DNA of 64,000 bases, taken from positions 124,001 through 188,000 of the forward strand of contig NZ_JACCBI010000001.1 in assembly GCF_013407835.1 (NCBI RefSeq), given 5' to 3'. The notes under the pieces are model-generated. The model searched no databases. It was not told the DNA's origin and worked only from the letters and a program-made list of their open reading frames with translations. A program made the translations under genes and the position numbers. Shown here piece after piece: positions 43,024 through 50,221 of this stretch. Positions within the stretch are counted from its first letter, which is position 1. Every line of letters begins with the position of its first letter. The stretch is from Agromyces atrinae (GTDB lineage Bacteria; Actinomycetota; Actinomycetes; Actinomycetales; Microbacteriaceae).

Positions 43024-44943
43024 TCACATCAGCGTGCCGACGCATAATCGTGCCGCGGCGGTGATTGTGTCTCTGCGTGCCCGCTGCGGGCGCTGTGGGG
43101 TGCCGTGCCGGGGGCGTGTCGGGGTGTCGTCGACTGGTCGTGGTGGTGATTCGTGCCGGGGCGGGCGGGGTGGCGTGAGGGGTGGCGGTGGCGCGGGTGT
43201 GCGCGCGGGTTTAGGCGCGTGCGGGGGTGCAGGCGCGGGTGCGGGTGCGAGTGCGAGTGCGGGTGCGGGCGCGGGTTTAGGTGCAGGCGCGGGTGCGGGC
43301 GTGGGCGTGGGTGGGTTGAGTGTGGGGTTGGTGTTGCCGGGGCGTGGTGTTTGGGTGGGGTCGATGTGTGGGGGTGGGGTGAACCAGGTGTGGTTGTTGT
43401 GGATGGTGATGGTCCAGCCGTCGTCGTGGATGCGGTGGTGGTGGAAGGCGCAGAGGAGGATGCCGTTGGTGAGGTCGGTGGGGCCGGTGTCGCGTTTCCA
43501 CCAGTGGATGTGGTGTGTTTGGGTGTAGCCGGGTGGTCGGGTGCATCCGGGGAAGGCGCAGCCGCCGTCGCGTTCGGTGAGGGCGAGTTTTTGTGCGGTG
43601 GTGAAGAGTCGGGTGGTGCGTCCGAGGTCGAGGACTTCGCTGGGGCCGCCGAGGATCATCGGGATGACGCCCGCGGCTGCGGCGAGTTGACGGATCGTCG
43701 CGGCGCTGACGGGGTGGTCGATGCCGTCGATCGTGCCCCACCCGGCGGGCGTGCTGGTGCGTTCAAACCCGGACCGGAAGCCAGAGTCGGAGCCAGAGGC
43801 GGAGTTCGAGGCAGCGCCCGAGTTCGAGGCAGTGCCGGAGGTCGAGGCAGTGCCGGAGGCGGCGGCGGAGTGTGCACCGTCGCCGGAGTCTGAGGCGCTG
43901 GCGCGTTCGAGGAGGTCGTCGAGGTGGATACGGGCGACGACGGTGGTGGTGCGGAGTGCGGGCGGGGAGTCGGCCGAGCCGAGGGCGAGGCGGGCGATGT
44001 CGGCGAGGGCGTCGGCGTTGAGTTGCGGGATCGACCGGGTCTCGGCAGTCGCGGGGTCGGGTGTGGGGCGGGCGGTGCCGCGCGTGGTGCTGTCGGGCGT
44101 GGTGCTGTCGGGCGTGGTGTGGTCGGGTGTGGGTGTCCAGGTGCCGCGGGTGCGGTGGAGTTCGGCGGTGACGAGGGCGTCGATGGCGATCTTGATCGGG
44201 GCGCCGGTGGCGGGGTCGAGGGCGCCTTTCATGCGGATATAGCCGCGGTGGTCTTCCCAGATGTGGAGGTTGCGGCCGGCGCGGAGTTCGTCTTCGCGGG
44301 GTTTCACTCCGTCGGGGTCGAGGTGCGCGGTGAGTCGTTTCGTGAGGCGGGTGAGGCCGTCGACGCCGACGTGCGGGGCGCGGTCGATGAGGAATCGTTC
44401 GGCGTCGTCGAGATCGTTCGGGGTGGCCTTCACCCGGACGCTGTCGAGGAAGCTGGTGATCGCGGCGGCCGCGTCGATGCTGATCGTGCCCGCGTCGAGC
44501 GCGGCCGCGATGTGCGGGTAGCGGGCGGGCAACACTTCGCCGGTGAACGACGCACGGGGGGCGGTCGCGCGCCCGACCGAGACGAGGCGACTCGCGGCAG
44601 AGAACCCGTCACCGGTGGAGTGCGCGATCAACCGTTCGACCGAGGCGAACCCCTGCGTCTTCGCGATGTTCTCCTCACCCACCGTCGTGGAGCGCTCGGC
44701 GAGCTCGGCCGCGACCCGCGCATGCACCGTCGCCAGAGAACGCCGCGCCGACGCGATCGCGTCGTTGACCCGCACCAGCCCGGCGTCACTCATCGACCGC
44801 ACATCCATCGACGCAGCACCCGAACCCGAACCCGAGACAGCACCGCGCACGACCCCGACGAGCGCACCGTCCCACTCCGCGACGAGCGCGGTGAGCGCCT
44901 CGTCGATGCCGCAGAGAGCGGCAGCGGGAGCGGTGATGGCCAT
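43024..44943 (-). CDS. DUF222 / HNH endonuclease protein (13E12 repeat family)
   Basis: 639 residues from the ATG at 44943, placed by a -10 hexamer six bases upstream. The N-terminal half is DUF222 (LAERSTTVGEENIAKTQGF, GRNLHIWEDHRGYIRMKGAL). The HNH nuclease core carries a zinc pair and metal ligands: GGCAFPGCTRPP, QTHHIHWW, LCAFHHHRIHDDGW. Two short repeat tracts, Ser/Ala/Gly and Pro-Asp-Ser-Thr types, interrupt the middle, and the last 100 residues are Pro/Ala repeats then Pro/Arg-rich. This family spreads as dispersed copies in actinobacterial genomes; the role is unknown. It sits between polymer synthesis and export genes in opposite orientation, suggesting insertion. Confidence 0.85.
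   Translation of the reverse strand: MAITAPAAALCGIDEALTALVAEWDGALVGVVRGAVSGSGSGAASMDVRSMSDAGLVRVNDAIASARRSLATVHARVAAELAERSTTVGEENIAKTQGFASVERLIAHSTGDGFSAASRLVSVGRATAPRASFTGEVLPARYPHIAAALDAGTISIDAAAAITSFLDSVRVKATPNDLDDAERFLIDRAPHVGVDGLTRLTKRLTAHLDPDGVKPREDELRAGRNLHIWEDHRGYIRMKGALDPATGAPIKIAIDALVTAELHRTRGTWTPTPDHTTPDSTTPDSTTRGTARPTPDPATAETRSIPQLNADALADIARLALGSADSPPALRTTTVVARIHLDDLLERASASDSGDGAHSAAASGTASTSGTASNSGAASNSASGSDSGFRSGFERTSTPAGWGTIDGIDHPVSAATIRQLAAAAGVIPMILGGPSEVLDLGRTTRLFTTAQKLALTERDGGCAFPGCTRPPGYTQTHHIHWWKRDTGPTDLTNGILLCAFHHHRIHDDGWTITIHNNHTWFTPPPHIDPTQTPRPGNTNPTLNPPTPTPAPAPAPKPAPAPALALAPAPAPAPPHAPKPARTPAPPPPLTPPRPPRHESPPRPVDDTPTRPRHGTPQRPQRARRDTITAAARLCVGTLM
43190..43330. repeat. 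G-rich low-complexity repeat coding for the Pro/Ala tail of the HNH protein
   Basis: Hexamers of the GTGCGG / GCGGGT kind run almost without break on the plus strand, encoding alternating Pro-Ala on the minus strand. Unstable-looking, probably variable in copy number between strains. Confidence 0.7.
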
Positions 44944-44949
44944 ACTCAT

Positions 44950-44955
44950 ATTGTA
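44950..44955 (-). promoter_or_regulatory. -10 hexamer TACAAT of a leaderless promoter
   Basis: Minus strand; six bases to the ATG at 44943. It is the most AT-rich -10 in the window and lies about 25 bases from a perfect DnaA box. Confidence 0.6.
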
Positions 44956-44980
44956 GAAGACAGGTACGACACTGACCGAG

Positions 44981-44989
44981 TTATCCACA
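44981..44989 (+). promoter_or_regulatory. Perfect DnaA box TTATCCACA
   Basis: It occupies the -35 region of the HNH gene promoter, so DnaA binding could repress or activate it. A single box, not an origin cluster. Confidence 0.5.
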
Positions 44990-45075
44990 GTTCAGTATCG
45001 AAGATCAGAATCGCGCACGCCGCTTCACGAGAGACACGACTACCTCCGACAACCCATCAGCGCGACGAAGCGACC

Positions 45076-46077
45076 TCACTCCTCCGCGACGTCGCTGCCC
45101 GCGTCATCCGTCGTTCGATCGCGCTTACCCTTCGGAAGTGCCTTCCTCGCAGCGCGCGCCGTCGAGCCGGCCGCTCCCGAGATCGCGTGCCCTGTCGACC
45201 CTGCCGCGCGCACGATCGCTCCACCGAACGCGACGCCGAGTCGTGTGATGCCCTGGCTCGCGGCATCCACCGAGGAGAGCCCGGTCGGCTCGAGTTCCGT
45301 GGGCAGCACGGCCGGCGGAGTGCCGAAGGCGAGTCGTGCCTGGGTCAGTACGCGTCGCCCGAGGATGTGGTTGCCCGTTCCGCCGATCGCGGCGCCGATG
45401 CCGAACGGGATCGCCTTGCCGACGATGCTCGCGCCGCCGCGCACGGCGAACTGCTTGAGGAAGACGCTCTTCAACCGGTCGGTCACCGTCGACATGAGCG
45501 CCTTCGGCAGCGTGTTCGTGATGAGCTCGCCCCAGTAGGCGTTGCGCGCGGCGCCGTTGCCGACGGCCTGACCGGCGAACTGGCGCACGAGGTCGCTGCC
45601 CTCGCGCCCGAGAATGAGAGTCATCACGAGTGCGCGGGCGCGCTCGGGGTTCTCGATCGCGATGCCGTGCACCTCCGACACCGATTGCGCGAACAGGGCC
45701 GTCGCCTCGAGGAAGCCCGCGGTCTCCACCCCCGAGAGGGCGAGTGTGACGCCCGTGCCGATTCCCGGGATGACGGCGGTCGCGCCGACCGCTGCGCCGC
45801 CCGTCGTCACGGCGGTGAGGTATCGCCTCTCGAGGATGCGCGTGAGCTCAGCGGGAGTCGCCGAGGGATGCCGACGGCGGATGCTGCGGAGGTGCGCGAG
45901 TACGACGGGACGCTGAACGGCGAGCACACGATCGATGCCGCGCAGCAATGCCGGGTCGGCGCCGTCGACGCGCGCGCCGGCGTTCTCGCGGGACTCGTCG
46001 TTCACCGTCCCGGGGCCGGGGTATGCGGTGTACGAGTCCGTCGTCATCGACGTGATGCTGTGCACGGGCTCTGCCAT
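45076..46077 (-). CDS. Conserved-looking hypothetical protein with hydrophobic core
   Basis: 333 residues, ATG placed by a -10 hexamer seven bases upstream. Not recognised with confidence. Residues 95-130 are glycine-rich and hydrophobic (GAAVGATAVIPGIGTGVTL) and residues 225-245 similar (GKAIPFGIGAAIGGTGNHI). Amphipathic helices lie between them, and the C-terminal 60 residues are Ala/Gly-rich and end in a charged tail. This pattern recalls EcsC-like peripheral membrane proteins, but I would not name it that without a profile search. No signal peptide. Transcribed alone. Confidence 0.6.
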   Translation of the reverse strand: MAEPVHSITSMTTDSYTAYPGPGTVNDESRENAGARVDGADPALLRGIDRVLAVQRPVVLAHLRSIRRRHPSATPAELTRILERRYLTAVTTGGAAVGATAVIPGIGTGVTLALSGVETAGFLEATALFAQSVSEVHGIAIENPERARALVMTLILGREGSDLVRQFAGQAVGNGAARNAYWGELITNTLPKALMSTVTDRLKSVFLKQFAVRGGASIVGKAIPFGIGAAIGGTGNHILGRRVLTQARLAFGTPPAVLPTELEPTGLSSVDAASQGITRLGVAFGGAIVRAAGSTGHAISGAAGSTARAARKALPKGKRDRTTDDAGSDVAEE

Positions 46078-46084
46078 GAAGGAG

Positions 46085-46090
46085 AGTGTA
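46085..46090 (-). promoter_or_regulatory. -10 hexamer TACACT of a leaderless promoter
   Basis: Seven bases before the ATG at 46077 on the minus strand. Confidence 0.55.
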
Positions 46091-46158
46091 GGCGGCGAGG
46101 CTGGCGAAACGTCGGGGGTTGACAGTGCGCGCGTCGGCGACCGGGTGCGGCCCCGAAC

Positions 46159-46992
46159 TCAGCGGATGAAGATGAAGGCGATCGTATAGATGAAGGAGAA
46201 GAACACACTGCCGACGAAGGCGAAGATCGACAGGATGAGCCCCGTCGTGCCGAGCCCGGCCGATCCGTTCTTCCGTGCGCGACTGCCGAGCACCCATCCG
46301 CCGATCGACATGCCGATCGCGGCATACGACAGGAATGGGATGAACGAGAAGACGCCCGCGATGATGGCGAGTGCGAGAGAGGTGCCGCCTTGGCGGCGTC
46401 CGTTCGGCGCACTCACTCCGGGGCCGGAGAGTGTCGCGTAGTGCGGCACGCCCGTCTGCGCAGTGCCGGGCGCCGGCGCCGGCACGGCCTGTCGAGCGGC
46501 AGCGATGGGTGCTGCGGCCGCAGGAACCGCGGCCTGCACGCGTTCCGTCGCGACACGCGCGACGTCGGCGAGGCGTGCCTTGTGCTCGTCGGGCAGTGCG
46601 GCGTACGCGTTCTGCGCCTGCTGTCGAACGGGTTCGGGCACGCGGCCGATGGTCGACGTCGCACGTTCGGCGACCTCGGCGCGGAGGGCGGTCGATGCCT
46701 CGTTGTGTGCATCAGCGATCGCTGCCGTCGCCTCGCTTCCCGCGACCGCTGCGACCGAGGCGGCGAGCGACTGGCCGAGCTGCGGGGTGTCGGGCTGCTG
46801 CGCCGGTTCGGTCGTCAGGCCGGGCAGGGACGAGACGACCTGGGTGATCGGCGCGGGGCTGTTGCCGGCGCTGATCGGTGCCGAGGGAGTGGGCGAGACG
46901 GTCGGCTTCACGTAGTCCCAGACCGTGCGCGTCGGCGACAGGGGACTACCCGGGTGGATGACATTCTCCGGCGTAGGGTTCGGCTCGCTCAT
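46159..46992 (-). CDS. Membrane protein with disordered N-terminus and DUF4190-like C-terminus
   Basis: 277 residues. Residues 1-70 are Pro/Ser/Thr-rich; 70-170 are Ala/Glu-rich helices (LAASVAAVAGSEATAAIADA) that may form coiled coil. The C-terminal 75 residues hold two or three membrane helices around a short loop (SIGGWVLGSRARKNG), as in DUF4190 proteins. Function unknown. The gene is on the same strand as the preceding and following unknown genes but separated by 38 or more bases, with no strong promoter seen (a poor CAGTCT six bases before the ATG). Confidence 0.65.
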   Translation of the reverse strand: MSEPNPTPENVIHPGSPLSPTRTVWDYVKPTVSPTPSAPISAGNSPAPITQVVSSLPGLTTEPAQQPDTPQLGQSLAASVAAVAGSEATAAIADAHNEASTALRAEVAERATSTIGRVPEPVRQQAQNAYAALPDEHKARLADVARVATERVQAAVPAAAAPIAAARQAVPAPAPGTAQTGVPHYATLSGPGVSAPNGRRQGGTSLALAIIAGVFSFIPFLSYAAIGMSIGGWVLGSRARKNGSAGLGTTGLILSIFAFVGSVFFSFIYTIAFIFIR

Positions 46993-47030
46993 CCCACCAG
47001 ACTGTCAGAGTCGCGACGATCCCGTGCGGG

Positions 47031-47528
47031 TCATCCCGCTGCGCCCGATCGGGGAAGCTCGCTGCCGTCGACCACGCGAATGAGTGCGAAGCGCTCGGAA
47101 GGGCGGAGCGACGCCGGTGTACCGAGCATCACGTCGTGCCCGTCGACCTCGATCGTGTTGCCCTCGGGGATCTCGCCGAGCAGCACGAGGGCGCTCCGTC
47201 GCGACACGTCGACCCCGTAGCGTGTCGACGCCCACCCGGTGAGGGCCGCGACGCGCGGGTCATCCGTCGGCTCGCTCGTGAGCGCCGGACGCGCCCAGGC
47301 GAGGAGAGCGCTCGACGACAGGGCGAGCACGAGCCCGACGATGAGCACGAGCGAGGGGATGACGCGGTGCGAATCGTCACGCACGACGTTCAGGAGCACG
47401 ATCGCGATGACGATGATCGCGAGCCCGATGAGGATTCCGGCGAACGCGATGCCCCGCGCCTTCGGGCGGCGTCGCTTCGGCACGTCGAAGACGTCGGGAG
47501 CGAAGTAGCCGTCGGGCAGGATCGTCAT
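47031..47528 (-). CDS. Small membrane protein coupled to the polymer exporter
   Basis: 165 residues, ATG overlapping the ABC ATPase stop (ATGA), so it is translated with the exporter. A basic stretch (PKRRRPKARG) precedes two membrane helices (about 26-47 and 58-80); a soluble C-terminal region of about 80 residues follows (TGWASTRYGVDVSRRS, EIPEGNTIEVDGHDVML). No family recognised. Its position suggests an accessory role in polymer export or a regulatory role at the exporter, but this is inference from context. Confidence 0.65.
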   Translation of the reverse strand: MTILPDGYFAPDVFDVPKRRRPKARGIAFAGILIGLAIIVIAIVLLNVVRDDSHRVIPSLVLIVGLVLALSSSALLAWARPALTSEPTDDPRVAALTGWASTRYGVDVSRRSALVLLGEIPEGNTIEVDGHDVMLGTPASLRPSERFALIRVVDGSELPRSGAAG

Positions 47529-48280
47529 CAGCCGTGATCTCCGTTGTATCGGTCGAGCACCTCGGTGATGGGGCCGTCGAGCACGAGGCTACCGCCCTCG
47601 AGGTAGAGGCCACGCGTGCAGAAGCGACGCAGGTCGCGTTCGTTGTGCGAGACGAAGAAGAGCGTGCGCCCCGCGGCGAGCATCTCTTCGATGCGCGCGT
47701 AGCACTTCTCGCGGAATCGCTTGTCGCCGACCGCGAGCACTTCGTCGACGAGCACGATCGGCTCGTCGAGCTGCGCGATGACCGAGAACGCGATGCGCAC
47801 CTTCATGCCGCTCGAGAGGTGCTTGTAGGGGGTGTCGAGGAAGTCGCCGATCTCGGCGAACGCGATGATCTCGGCGAACTTCGCATCGATCTGCCCGCGG
47901 GTCATGCCGTGGAGCCCCGCCGTGAGGTACACGTTGTCGCGCACGGTGAGGTCATCGACGAATCCGCCGGTGATCTCGATGAGCGGGGCGACGCCGCCGT
48001 GCACCGTGACGCTTCCGGTGTCGGGGATCATCACGCCCGCGACGAGCTTCAGGAGGGTCGACTTGCCCTGGCCGTTCCGGCCGACGACGCCGATCGCCTC
48101 GCCCGCGTGGACCACCATCGACACGTCGCGGAGCGCCCAGAACTCGTCGGGGCGCGATCGGCGTGCGGCTGCTCCGGAGAGCAGGTCCTTGAAGGAACGG
48201 CGACCGCGACGGTTGCGTCGGAACCGGATGCCGAGACCCTCGGCCCGGATCGCGACGTCGCCCTGCGTGACATCCGTCAT
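47528..48280 (-). CDS. ABC-2 exporter ATPase for a polysaccharide or teichoic-acid-like polymer (TagH/Wzt-like)
   Basis: 250 residues from the ATG at 48280 overlapping the permease stop; the frame continues upstream through the permease gene but that part is not coding. Walker A GVVGRNGQGKSTLLK, the polysaccharide-exporter hallmark TVHGGVAPLIEITGGF, signature HLSSGMKVRIAFS and Walker B IVLVDEVLAVGD. It ends with a short tail and lacks the C-terminal carbohydrate-binding domain of long Wzt proteins. It drives export of the polymer assembled by the enzymes at 38.7-42.8 kb. Confidence 0.92.
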   Translation of the reverse strand: MTDVTQGDVAIRAEGLGIRFRRNRRGRRSFKDLLSGAAARRSRPDEFWALRDVSMVVHAGEAIGVVGRNGQGKSTLLKLVAGVMIPDTGSVTVHGGVAPLIEITGGFVDDLTVRDNVYLTAGLHGMTRGQIDAKFAEIIAFAEIGDFLDTPYKHLSSGMKVRIAFSVIAQLDEPIVLVDEVLAVGDKRFREKCYARIEEMLAAGRTLFFVSHNERDLRRFCTRGLYLEGGSLVLDGPITEVLDRYNGDHG

Positions 48281-49080
48281 CAGATCTCCTTCAGCACGCT
48301 GCGGATCGAGGTGCGGAACACCCACAGGCCGACGAACAGGAAACCGACCGACATGACGGCGGCGACCACGACGCTGAAGAGGTCGAGCTCGCCCGGGAAG
48401 AAGCCGGCGCGATACAGGCTGAAGATACCCGTCAGGGGATTGAACGCGGCCCAGAAGTGCAGGCTCTCGGGCAGGTTCGTCGTGCCGTAGACGACGGGGG
48501 AGGCGTAGAAGAGGAAGCGGAGGACGAGCTTCGTCGCCCGCTCGAGGTCGCGGAAGAACACGACGAGCGGCGCGACGATGAGCCCGAGGCCCACGAGCAG
48601 GATCGTCTGCAGGATGATCGCGAGCGGGAAGTACAGGATCTCGATGTTGACCTCGGCGCCGAAGATCACCGCGAAGAGCGCGAGGACGGGCAGGGCGAGG
48701 AGGAACTCGATGCCCTTCGAGAGCACGAGCCGGTTGACCCAGATCGTGCGCGGGATCTTGGTCGAGCGGATGAGCTTGGCCTCGCGGAGGAAGGCGCGCG
48801 TGCAGTCGGAGATCGCACTGTTGAACCACATCCACGGCAGGAGCGCGGAGAGAAGGAAGACGATGTACGGCTCGGTTCCCACGAGGCGCTGGAACACGAC
48901 CGTGAACACGAACCAGTAGATGCCCGCCATGATGAGCGGATCGAGGATCGACCAGAGGTAGCCGAGCGCCGAGGTCGAATACCGAACCTTCAGATCGCGT
49001 TGCGTGAGCAACCACAGCGCGTGACGATAACGTGACCACGGCGACCGCTCGTAGGGGTGCGCGTCGGCGTAGCTCATCAC
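48280..49080 (-). CDS. ABC-2 type exporter permease (TagG/Wzm-like)
   Basis: 266 residues. The GTG at 49080 is preceded by TACGAT six bases upstream and so is taken as a leaderless start; an ATG follows directly as codon 2. Six membrane helices, with the family entry motif LLTQRDLKVRYSTSALGYLW before helix 1 and PWMWFNSAISDCTRAFL in the middle. It partners the coupled ATPase. It is separated from the synthesis genes by three unrelated genes on the same strand. Confidence 0.9.
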   Translation of the reverse strand: MMSYADAHPYERSPWSRYRHALWLLTQRDLKVRYSTSALGYLWSILDPLIMAGIYWFVFTVVFQRLVGTEPYIVFLLSALLPWMWFNSAISDCTRAFLREAKLIRSTKIPRTIWVNRLVLSKGIEFLLALPVLALFAVIFGAEVNIEILYFPLAIILQTILLVGLGLIVAPLVVFFRDLERATKLVLRFLFYASPVVYGTTNLPESLHFWAAFNPLTGIFSLYRAGFFPGELDLFSVVVAAVMSVGFLFVGLWVFRTSIRSVLKEI

Positions 49081-49086
49081 GCTCTC

Positions 49087-49092
49087 ATCGTA
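49087..49092 (-). promoter_or_regulatory. -10 hexamer TACGAT of the exporter operon
   Basis: Minus strand; six bases to the GTG at 49080. Confidence 0.55.
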
Positions 49093-49157
49093 GACGGCGC
49101 TGCGACGTCGATATCGACCTCACAAGCCCGAGGCGTCGTGATTTGTTCTACAGAGAG

Positions 49158-49163
49158 TAGAGT
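49158..49163 (+). promoter_or_regulatory. -10 hexamer TAGAGT of a leaderless promoter
   Basis: Six bases separate it from the GTG at 49170. The ATG at 49164 touches the hexamer and would lie upstream of the transcript, which decides the start. Confidence 0.55.
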
Positions 49164-49169
49164 ATGGGT

Positions 49170-49739
49170 GTGAATCGAGTCAGCACGCGCGTCCTGCTGA
49201 GCTGCGCCGCGATCGGCGTCGGCGGCGGTCTCGTCGCGGCCGGGTCCGGCTATTTCGCCGGCCTCATCGCGGCGATAGCACCCATGCTTTACGGCATCAC
49301 CATCGGGGCGCACTTCCTTCCGAGCGTCGTCGCGCTCGCCCTGCTGCGTCGGCCCGGCGTCGCACTCCTCACGGGAGTGATCGCTGGCCTCGTCGGTGCG
49401 GCCTTCGCGCCGATGTGGCTCGGGCGATACGTCGGCACGGGCTTGCTCGTCGGCGCGCTCATCGAATTGCCGTTCCTGATCTCGCGCTACCGGCGTTGGT
49501 CGCCCTGGCTCTTCTACGTGTCCGCGGCGGTCGCCGGTGTCATCCTGGCGGGCGGCGTGTTCATCGCCCTCGGTGCCGAGCACTACTCCGCGCCCGTGTG
49601 GCTCGCCTACATCGCCCTCTTCGTCGCGAGCCCGCTCGTCTTCACGTGGATCGGCCGAGTGATCGCGCGCGCCCTCGAACGCACGGGGGTCGCCCGCCAG
49701 CTGTCATCCTCGACGGCGGGTGCGCGGAAGCGCCTCTGA
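49170..49739 (+). CDS. ECF-type transporter S component-like membrane protein (YkoE-like)
   Basis: 189 residues from the GTG at 49170. Five or six hydrophobic helices fill the chain, with ALIELPFLISRYRRWSPW in the cytoplasmic loop and a short Arg/Lys tail. Size, helix layout and the early Gly/Ala-rich segment match substrate-binding S components of energy-coupling factor importers, possibly the thiamine-precursor group. The ECF ATPase and T genes are not adjacent, so it would depend on a shared module elsewhere. Substrate not assignable. Confidence 0.6.
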   Translation: MNRVSTRVLLSCAAIGVGGGLVAAGSGYFAGLIAAIAPMLYGITIGAHFLPSVVALALLRRPGVALLTGVIAGLVGAAFAPMWLGRYVGTGLLVGALIELPFLISRYRRWSPWLFYVSAAVAGVILAGGVFIALGAEHYSAPVWLAYIALFVASPLVFTWIGRVIARALERTGVARQLSSSTAGARKRL

Positions 49740-49779
49740 CTCGCACGACGGCCGTCGTCGCCGTGCCTCCGCCGAGTGT

Positions 49780-49785
49780 TAGCGT
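49780..49785 (+). promoter_or_regulatory. -10 hexamer TAGCGT of a leaderless promoter
   Basis: Six bases before the GTG at 49792. Confidence 0.55.
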
Positions 49786-49791
49786 GCCAGG

Positions 49792-50211
49792 GTGACCGAT
49801 GCTGCCGAATCATTCTCGCCCGACCGCACGATCCGGGTGTCCGCTGCAGTGATCACCGACGGTGCCGGTCGTCTGCTCCTCGTGCGGAAGGCCGGAACGA
49901 CCGCCTTCATGCAGCCCGGCGGCAAGCCCGAGTCGGGGGAGAGCGCGGCGGCGACCCTCATCCGAGAGCTCGCCGAAGAGATCGGCGTGCGCGTCACCGA
50001 GGACGATCTGACGTCGCTCGGCGAGTTCGTCGCACCGGCCGCGAACGAACCCGGCTTCCGCGTCGTCGCCGACGTCTTCCGGGTCGATATCGGCTCGCAG
50101 CAGCCCGTGACGGATGCCGAGATCGAGGCGCACCGCTGGGTCGATGCCACCGATTCGGCCGACATCGAGATCGCGCCGCTCGCCGCGGCGTACTTCCTGC
50201 CGACCGTGTGA
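49792..50211 (+). CDS. Nudix hydrolase
   Basis: 139 residues, GTG placed by the leaderless promoter. Nudix box GGKPESGESAAATLIRELAE followed by EIGV fits G-x5-E-x7-REUxEExGU exactly. The N-terminal strand IRVSAAVITDGAGRLLLVRK and the end WVDATD are typical of small sanitising pyrophosphohydrolases of the MutT/YfcD type. Substrate unknown. It converges on the SDR gene ten bases away. Confidence 0.88.
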   Translation: MTDAAESFSPDRTIRVSAAVITDGAGRLLLVRKAGTTAFMQPGGKPESGESAAATLIRELAEEIGVRVTEDDLTSLGEFVAPAANEPGFRVVADVFRVDIGSQQPVTDAEIEAHRWVDATDSADIEIAPLAAAYFLPTV

Positions 50212-50221
50212 GGGCCGGGGG

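Noticed and set aside
43190..43330. Regular repeat pattern considered as a CRISPR array.
   Set aside because: The unit is six bases, has no spacers and codes for a Pro/Ala tail.
44981..44989. Possible replication origin because of a perfect DnaA box.
   Set aside because: Only one box, no AT-rich unwinding element and no dnaA, dnaN or gidB genes nearby.
43924..46122. Long plus-strand open frame through the HNH and hypothetical genes.
   Set aside because: It crosses two minus-strand genes with convincing promoters and motifs; translation is Gly/Arg-rich without any recognisable fold.
47528..49039. A 503-codon reading of the exporter ATPase.
   Set aside because: The first half lies in another frame of the permease gene; the ATG at 48280 overlapping the permease stop is the natural start.
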